Positions 59,313 to 64,000 of a stretch of 64,000 nucleotides of DNA are shown piece after piece (within the stretch, counting starts at the first letter, position 1; every line of letters begins with the position of its first letter). A model generated the notes under the pieces. That model did no database searches. It worked only from the letters and a program-made list of their open reading frames with translations, and had not been told where the DNA came from. This stretch comes from Parvibaculum indicum (GTDB taxonomy: Bacteria; Pseudomonadota; Alphaproteobacteria; Parvibaculales; Parvibaculaceae): positions 1 to 64,000 of the forward strand of contig NZ_JAASQO010000017.1 in the NCBI RefSeq assembly GCF_011762095.1. The letters run 5' to 3'. The position numbers were made by a program, and so were the translations under genes.

Positions 59313-62300
59313 CTTCGTCCTCCTCCTCTATGGTCCGCGCAGTACTATCGATCAGCTCGAGAATTGTGGACTGAAGAGCGGCGTAGTCGTCCGGGTTCTC
59401 GTCGCGAAAACGCGCAAGGAGTCGGGTTTCAAGCCATTGCCAGTAATGTGGTCGTACGTCTTCGCTCAGATCCGACGGGCTTGCGAGTAGCATTAGCTGC
59501 GCTCGATAGCGAACTGAGGCCTCTCCTCCTGAAGGGGGGGTCCTATGCGCCCAGCCTCTAATGTCAAAAAGGGAAAGAAGCCAGTCACATCGTGCTTCCG
59601 CCTGCCCAAAATCGATCGCGTCTGCCCATTGAGCACGGATGGCAGCGATGAGAGCCTTATGGATGTCATCAAGCCATGTCGATTCAAGCGGCAATTGTAG
59701 AATATCAGTCATACGCACCCGCTCAAACGACTCGCGGATAGCTCGCAATTCTGCAGTTTCAACCAAGCGCCCATCTTCCACTCTTGCGTCGCCAATCGAG
59801 TGAAGTATTTCTTTTTCACCTATTGGGGTGAGTATGAAGCCGCCACGGCGAAGTAGCGTAAGAGCCTCGGAGAGCTCACCAGCTTCCAAGTGCCCCGCCG
59901 AACGCATGCCCTGAAGCAGATCGAGGCTCGAATGTATCGGTCGAAGTTCGGTGCCGTCGCTACAATCAAAATTTAGATGTCTATTTAGAAAGCGGTCATC
60001 GACGATGAGAGCGTCAACAGACGAGGCAAGTTCGAAGAATGTCGCGGTCGGATGATCTAGGTGCAACGAATCGTATTTTGAATTCATGTGCCCGAGCCGA
60101 ACCTTCCCGTCGTCGAGACCTGTTGAAAGTGCGGCGCGGATCTCTTCAATCAAACGGCCCGCGTGCTCCGAAAACGCCTGATGTCGTATCAATGCATCAC
60201 CCTCATCGGTTTCCGACGTCGCAATGAAGACACTGAAACCCGCACTTCGTAATCGGCTCAGTAGGTTTAGGTGCTGTAGATAGTCAACGGTTAGGCTATC
60301 TAGGTATAGCGTTGCATTAGGCTGAATTTCAGTGGTGTGAGGCCACGGTTTCTCATGCAGGCTAAGATATGAATTCGCTTGCTCCTCCTCCGCCCGGGTA
60401 AGGTATCCTTGCCGTTTAAGCGCGGTCACGAGATCGCCACAGCCGGCGATCCAAGTTTCATAACCTGTAAGGTCGGCACTTTCTTCAAGCAACGTGTCTG
60501 CCCTAGGGACCGGGTAGGATCTAATTACTACATGCTGGTTTTCTGCGGTTGCACCAGCCGCATCGGCAATAAGCGAGGCGAGTTCTGATCCAACTTCACG
60601 TTCTAGAAGGTCATCAACTAAGACTGTGCCTTCAAACTTCGAAAGCTGCCCGGAATCTATCAACCGTTTGATTTCTAGTGCGGCTCTTACGCGGCTGGGC
60701 TGATGGAACTGGATGCGTTGCCGTTCTTCGAAGAGCCAACCGAGCAGACCGTGTGATATGAATACTTCGTCAAAATGCGCCAACACGCGCTCAAGTAGTC
60801 CGAGAAAGGCAATGGATAAAAGCGCACTAGCGTCGATGGCTACCCTTCGAGCTTCTACATGCCCAGGCGGTCTGGCGCCGCTAAAAGCGAAGATCATGCC
60901 CCGCTTACGAGGATCGGGCTCTTCAAGATTTGCCAGTGCTGGAAGAAGAGACATGTCGAGCAGTGATCGGCGAAGCGCTTGCGCACCCCCAAAAACGGGC
61001 AACTGCCCCGCGGCTAATTGGTCCCAAGTTCTTTTCTCGCGCTCAGCCCAGTCGGGCTGCATCGATATCATCTCCCCAATGTCTATCCGTTGAATTGGGC
61101 CGTCGTCACCGGATGCTGCGATCGCTGTTGCCAGCCATTCATGGACATCTGGACTATCCTCCCATCCTTCGTTTGCCGCAGCTGTGTAACAGGCCGCCAA
61201 CAATGCGGCGTCGCCATCCGCCTTTGCTGCAGCGGCTCTAATAAGCTCCTGCGAGCGGTGAGAGCCCACACGTTGTGCTATCTGTCCAGTCTGTAGCAGT
61301 TCACTTGCAGTGCGCTCGCTTCGATTGGCCCATTCCTCCTCAACAAATTTGCCTAAGGACAACCAATCACCGGAAGTGATTGAGAGGTTCACCTGAAGGG
61401 CTCGATCATTCGCATCTCGTGAAGAGATTCCAATCTGCGCCAGTGATCGTCTGGAGGCCTCAAGGTCTCCTGTGCGGAAGTAAGACCAAGCGAGTGACTG
61501 AACAAGCTGGTGTGTCGAAAACATATCCGGCACAGATTGCGAAAGTTCGATGATCGCAACATCACGACCTATTTGAAAAAGCCCTTGGACGTACGCCTCA
61601 AGGCTACTGATATCGCGGGTAGCATCGAACAGAACTTTGCCGTAGTCGACTAGCTTTGCCCAAGCTTCCTTGGCTTTGAGTACGTCGACCAGAAGAATCA
61701 AGTCTCCGACCGATCCCGATTCCGCATATTCCCTTTCTCGGATTTCAATGGGATCAGAGCCGGATGCCTCTTCTAGAATTCGCTGGAGGCTTTTCAGTGT
61801 CTGTTCGGGAAATGCCGGGTCAACATTCGATAGTTTTTCTCTTGCCTCTTCCAGCTTGCCCGCCTTCGCAAGCAACTCAATTTCAACAGAAAGTATCCAG
61901 TCGGATTGGTAAAGTTTTGTGAGCTGATCTCTATATTTTTGTATGTACGCAACAGCTTCTGCAGGTGATCCCTTCCGCTTTGCGATGGCGAACCGGGCAG
62001 CAGCGACCTGAGGTAACGCATCTTCCGCCATTTCTTTTTGATTGAGTTCGGCCTCAACCATTTCGATGTCCAGATCAAGACCAAATTCGATCGCGAAAGG
62101 AAGGCGCCGAAGAGCGATTTCTCTGTCAGCCATGCTGCTGCGCAGTTCTTCAATAGCGGACGGATGTGATGCAGGGTCTATAAGGCCCAGCCAGAGCGCA
62201 TAGTCTGCTGTCAAAGCTGCTGATTTTGCTCTTGCGAGTGAAGTAAAAGCGGCAGCTGCCCTCTCGTAAAGTGCACGCGCCTGTCGTCGGCGTTCAATGG

Positions 62301-63843
62301 AGGCAGAGTCCTCGAACATCGGAAGTGTAGAGAGTTCAGTCGGCAGGTAACGGACAATTCCCGCTCGGAAATCATCATTCACGGTAGAGGCTAGGAGTAG
62401 CGCGGCAGCGCTTAGCAAGAGGGATGGAGTCTTTGCGAAATCTTCTTCCGTAAGCGCGGCAACGTGCTGAACGCCTCTGTCCCATAGTCCGGCTGCGATT
62501 GTTTTCTGAAGGACCGCAAATTTTCCGTCGGAGTCGAGCTGATCAAATCGAAGGCCTTCTTCGTCGATATGCTGTAGTCCAACATCGGGTGGCTCGCCAT
62601 GACTTACAAGAATGGCGCGGCTGGAACGACCTGCGTCTGTATCAATATCGGCTATTAGAGCGAGTGCGCGCCGACGATCTCCTTCGGCAAAGAAGAGCAA
62701 ATATGATCGCGCAATCCTTGTCTCAATGCCTTCCCCTAGGGACTCTGCCCGCTCCAGCATAGTTGCGGCAAGGGACTCGTCCTTTGCAGCGACTATACGA
62801 GCACACCACGATGCAGCGATCCGTTTGGCGTCAGGTGATGCTAGAGAGAACTCCTCGTCAATAGACTCAAAAAACGCGCTACATTCGGATATCGCATCGA
62901 ACTCAATAGTGAAGCGAGATTGTCGTAGAGTATCGATTCTGGAAAGAAGTTGAGCTGTGATGAGCGGACTTTCGACGTCCAGTCCGATCGATCCTGGCCC
63001 ACGACTAGGTGAGCTTCCACCAGGTCCTCGTACTTGATCTGGCGGGAATGGTTTCTCGATAAATTCCTTCAAACGCTCGAAGACGGGGGAGGTTCTATCT
63101 GCCGGCCTCACAATAGTGAAGTGATCGGCATCAATCGGGTAGATTGATAGGCGAGTAACGCCCGGATTCGCGCTGTCAGGTTTTACAATATGTCCGACGT
63201 CGAACGTGATCGTTTTATGAAATGGTAGAGATATCGGATACCGACTATTCTCCTTCTCCCATAGAACTAGCGTTTCCAAGGGCGACCCATCGCAATAGAC
63301 ACGATACCAGTCGTTGAGAGACCGTAGGTTCGGGTCGTTGCGCGGTAGATCAAATACGGGTTCCCGCAAAAACGCTTTCAGAACGCGGGCTTTGGGGGCT
63401 AGTTCGGAACCCAAATGTGGTGTGGCGATGAAGGCGACGCGGCGAACCCTTCGTAGAAAGCTTCCGATCGCTGGATTTTGTCCTTTTCGTTCGTTGGCGA
63501 GCCTGAGAATGTATTTAATCATCAGGCCGCCGAGACTGTATCCAACCAGGATCACGTCACCTGTGGCTAGCTCAGGCGTGGATGTCATCAAAGGCAGTAG
63601 GCTCATGGCGCGATCCGGGAGAGCCATCGAAGCCCCATTTTGCAGCTTGAGAGCTGCTGCGCCGTAGCTGACACCCCAGATAGCCGTCGTGCCGTCAGAG
63701 CGGTTCAGCCAGTCTGGCCAGCACTCCGGTGGTGTTCCGGCCGACATCCAAGTCTTGTCGAAGCTGCCATTTAGCCCGTGAACAAACACCACGTGTCGAG
63801 TCACGCGATCAAGCGGCGTCAGAGGTCGACGGAGTTGAACCAA
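59305..63843 (-). CDS. Giant hydrolase-repeat-PIN protein (candidate defence protein)
   Basis: The 1512-residue protein has three parts. Residues 15-265 form an alpha/beta-hydrolase like SERAC1/PGAP1 lipases: VVFVHGLNGSFDKTW, nucleophile elbow GYSLGG with Ser103, FIATPHLGSELA, and a catalytic-His candidate His241 in IDADHFTIVRP. Residues about 300-990 are helical repeats (for example SYFRTGDLEASRRSLAQIG). Two PIN-like nuclease domains follow, near 1000-1130 (VAIDASALLSI, Asp1004) and 1178-1295 (LYLDSLTVDYL, Asp1182; DALIVDDRFLNRH, Asp1282-1283). No NTPase motif is visible. It starts at a TTG behind GGAGA and ends in an acidic tail. It overlaps genes on both sides. Exact family unknown to me. 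Confidence 0.75.
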   Translation of the reverse strand: MVQLRRPLTPLDRVTRHVVFVHGLNGSFDKTWMSAGTPPECWPDWLNRSDGTTAIWGVSYGAAALKLQNGASMALPDRAMSLLPLMTSTPELATGDVILVGYSLGGLMIKYILRLANERKGQNPAIGSFLRRVRRVAFIATPHLGSELAPKARVLKAFLREPVFDLPRNDPNLRSLNDWYRVYCDGSPLETLVLWEKENSRYPISLPFHKTITFDVGHIVKPDSANPGVTRLSIYPIDADHFTIVRPADRTSPVFERLKEFIEKPFPPDQVRGPGGSSPSRGPGSIGLDVESPLITAQLLSRIDTLRQSRFTIEFDAISECSAFFESIDEEFSLASPDAKRIAASWCARIVAAKDESLAATMLERAESLGEGIETRIARSYLLFFAEGDRRRALALIADIDTDAGRSSRAILVSHGEPPDVGLQHIDEEGLRFDQLDSDGKFAVLQKTIAAGLWDRGVQHVAALTEEDFAKTPSLLLSAAALLLASTVNDDFRAGIVRYLPTELSTLPMFEDSASIERRRQARALYERAAAAFTSLARAKSAALTADYALWLGLIDPASHPSAIEELRSSMADREIALRRLPFAIEFGLDLDIEMVEAELNQKEMAEDALPQVAAARFAIAKRKGSPAEAVAYIQKYRDQLTKLYQSDWILSVEIELLAKAGKLEEAREKLSNVDPAFPEQTLKSLQRILEEASGSDPIEIREREYAESGSVGDLILLVDVLKAKEAWAKLVDYGKVLFDATRDISSLEAYVQGLFQIGRDVAIIELSQSVPDMFSTHQLVQSLAWSYFRTGDLEASRRSLAQIGISSRDANDRALQVNLSITSGDWLSLGKFVEEEWANRSERTASELLQTGQIAQRVGSHRSQELIRAAAAKADGDAALLAACYTAAANEGWEDSPDVHEWLATAIAASGDDGPIQRIDIGEMISMQPDWAEREKRTWDQLAAGQLPVFGGAQALRRSLLDMSLLPALANLEEPDPRKRGMIFAFSGARPPGHVEARRVAIDASALLSIAFLGLLERVLAHFDEVFISHGLLGWLFEERQRIQFHQPSRVRAALEIKRLIDSGQLSKFEGTVLVDDLLEREVGSELASLIADAAGATAENQHVVIRSYPVPRADTLLEESADLTGYETWIAGCGDLVTALKRQGYLTRAEEEQANSYLSLHEKPWPHTTEIQPNATLYLDSLTVDYLQHLNLLSRLRSAGFSVFIATSETDEGDALIRHQAFSEHAGRLIEEIRAALSTGLDDGKVRLGHMNSKYDSLHLDHPTATFFELASSVDALIVDDRFLNRHLNFDCSDGTELRPIHSSLDLLQGMRSAGHLEAGELSEALTLLRRGGFILTPIGEKEILHSIGDARVEDGRLVETAELRAIRESFERVRMTDILQLPLESTWLDDIHKALIAAIRAQWADAIDFGQAEARCDWLLSLFDIRGWAHRTPPSGGEASVRYRAQLMLLASPSDLSEDVRPHYWQWLETRLLARFRDENPDDYAALQSTILELIDSTARTIEEEDEDD

Positions 63844-64000
63844 GCAGTATCTCCAGGATCGCTATTGGCCTTATCACTCTAGGCAATACCCGAGAAAGTC
63901 GTGGTCCGCCATGTTCTCGTTGGCCAAATAATTCATTCAATTTCTCGAGCTGGTGCCATGGTTCCAACTCAAATAACCAATTGTCGATATTGAGAGATGT
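63809..64000 (-). CDS. 3' end of a further cargo-operon gene (cut by window edge)
   Basis: One minus-strand frame stays open from the window edge to a TGA at 63809-63811, giving 63 residues with protein-like content (NWLFELEPWHQLEKLNELFG, later RVIRPIAILEILLG). It overlaps the TTG start of the 1512-residue gene by 35 bases, and that gene's ribosome-binding site lies within it. Such overlap matches the other junctions of this operon and argues that it is real. The family cannot be told from the tail. Confidence 0.5.
   Translation of the reverse strand, partial: TSLNIDNWLFELEPWHQLEKLNELFGQREHGGPRLSRVLPRVIRPIAILEILLGSTPSTSDAA

Larger units (their letters stand above)
54131..64000. mobile_element. 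Recombinase-borne genomic island downstream of tRNA-Ala (right end outside window)
   Basis: Everything after the tRNA-Ala CCA is accessory: a repeat-rich non-coding segment, a large serine recombinase with DUF2924 and DUF3489 partners, and a lower-GC cargo operon whose codon use (many ATA, AGA, TTA) differs visibly from the GC-rich core. The recombinase trio is a known integration module of alphaproteobacterial islands. I cannot show the second end, so whether tRNA-Ala itself is the target is unproved; large serine recombinases do not usually need a tRNA. Confidence 0.65.

Overview
The window reads as a high-GC alphaproteobacterial chromosome. The main markers are ChvG/ChvI next to a short HPr kinase, EIIA-Man and HPr; a DivL-type pseudo-kinase; AddAB of the alphaproteobacterial kind; a trpF-trpB-trpA-accD-folC run; and ihfB-sppA-rpsA-cmk-aroA. 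A Parvibaculum-like member of the Hyphomicrobiales would fit, but that is an inference from gene content and order, not from a comparison.

Layout. Positions 1-4602 hold a decayed heavy-metal island abutting an intact tRNA-Arg(CCG): a truncated lspA, a secreted HExxH protein, a SAM methyltransferase, and a PbrT/FTR1-type permease killed by an in-frame TGA and a frameshift. Two MerR-type operators are present but no merR gene. A second, broken tRNA-Arg 5' half lies about 270 bases away. Positions 5305-19725 are core: PAS protein, orphan ABC ATPase, polA, a small SFPASDP-repeat protein, a CoA-transferase, pckA, then chvI-chvG-hprK-EIIA-HPr and ahcY. DivL (19978-22545) is followed by a more accessory block (22600-31862): GIY-YIG protein, flavin monooxygenase, RluA-type synthase, GST, a two-subunit molybdenum hydroxylase, a PAS protein, and a ferredoxin with its reductase. 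REP-like palindromes punctuate this block. Positions 32147-41631 carry tsaE, an AmgK/MurU-like pair for cell-wall sugar recycling, addB-addA and trxA. A leftward run follows (41689-53309): folC, accD, trpA, trpB, trpF, pyrF, a LapA-like membrane protein, ihfB, sppA, rpsA, cmk, aroA. A TIGR02300-type acidic zinc-ribbon protein and tRNA-Ala(GGC) end the core.

From 54131 to the right edge lies a second island. It begins with about 670 bases of non-coding DNA with hairpin repeats, then a large serine recombinase with its DUF2924 and DUF3489 partners in a tightly overlapping operon. Its cargo has visibly lower GC and is the best candidate for an undescribed system: at least three overlapping leftward genes. 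The first is cut by the window edge. The second encodes a 1512-residue protein with a SERAC1/PGAP1-like serine hydrolase, a long helical-repeat region and two PIN-like domains. The third is a 642-residue protein of no recognised family. The architecture (putative lipase plus nuclease effectors around a repeat sensor, on a recombinase-borne island) suggests anti-phage or abortive-infection immunity, but function is inference only.
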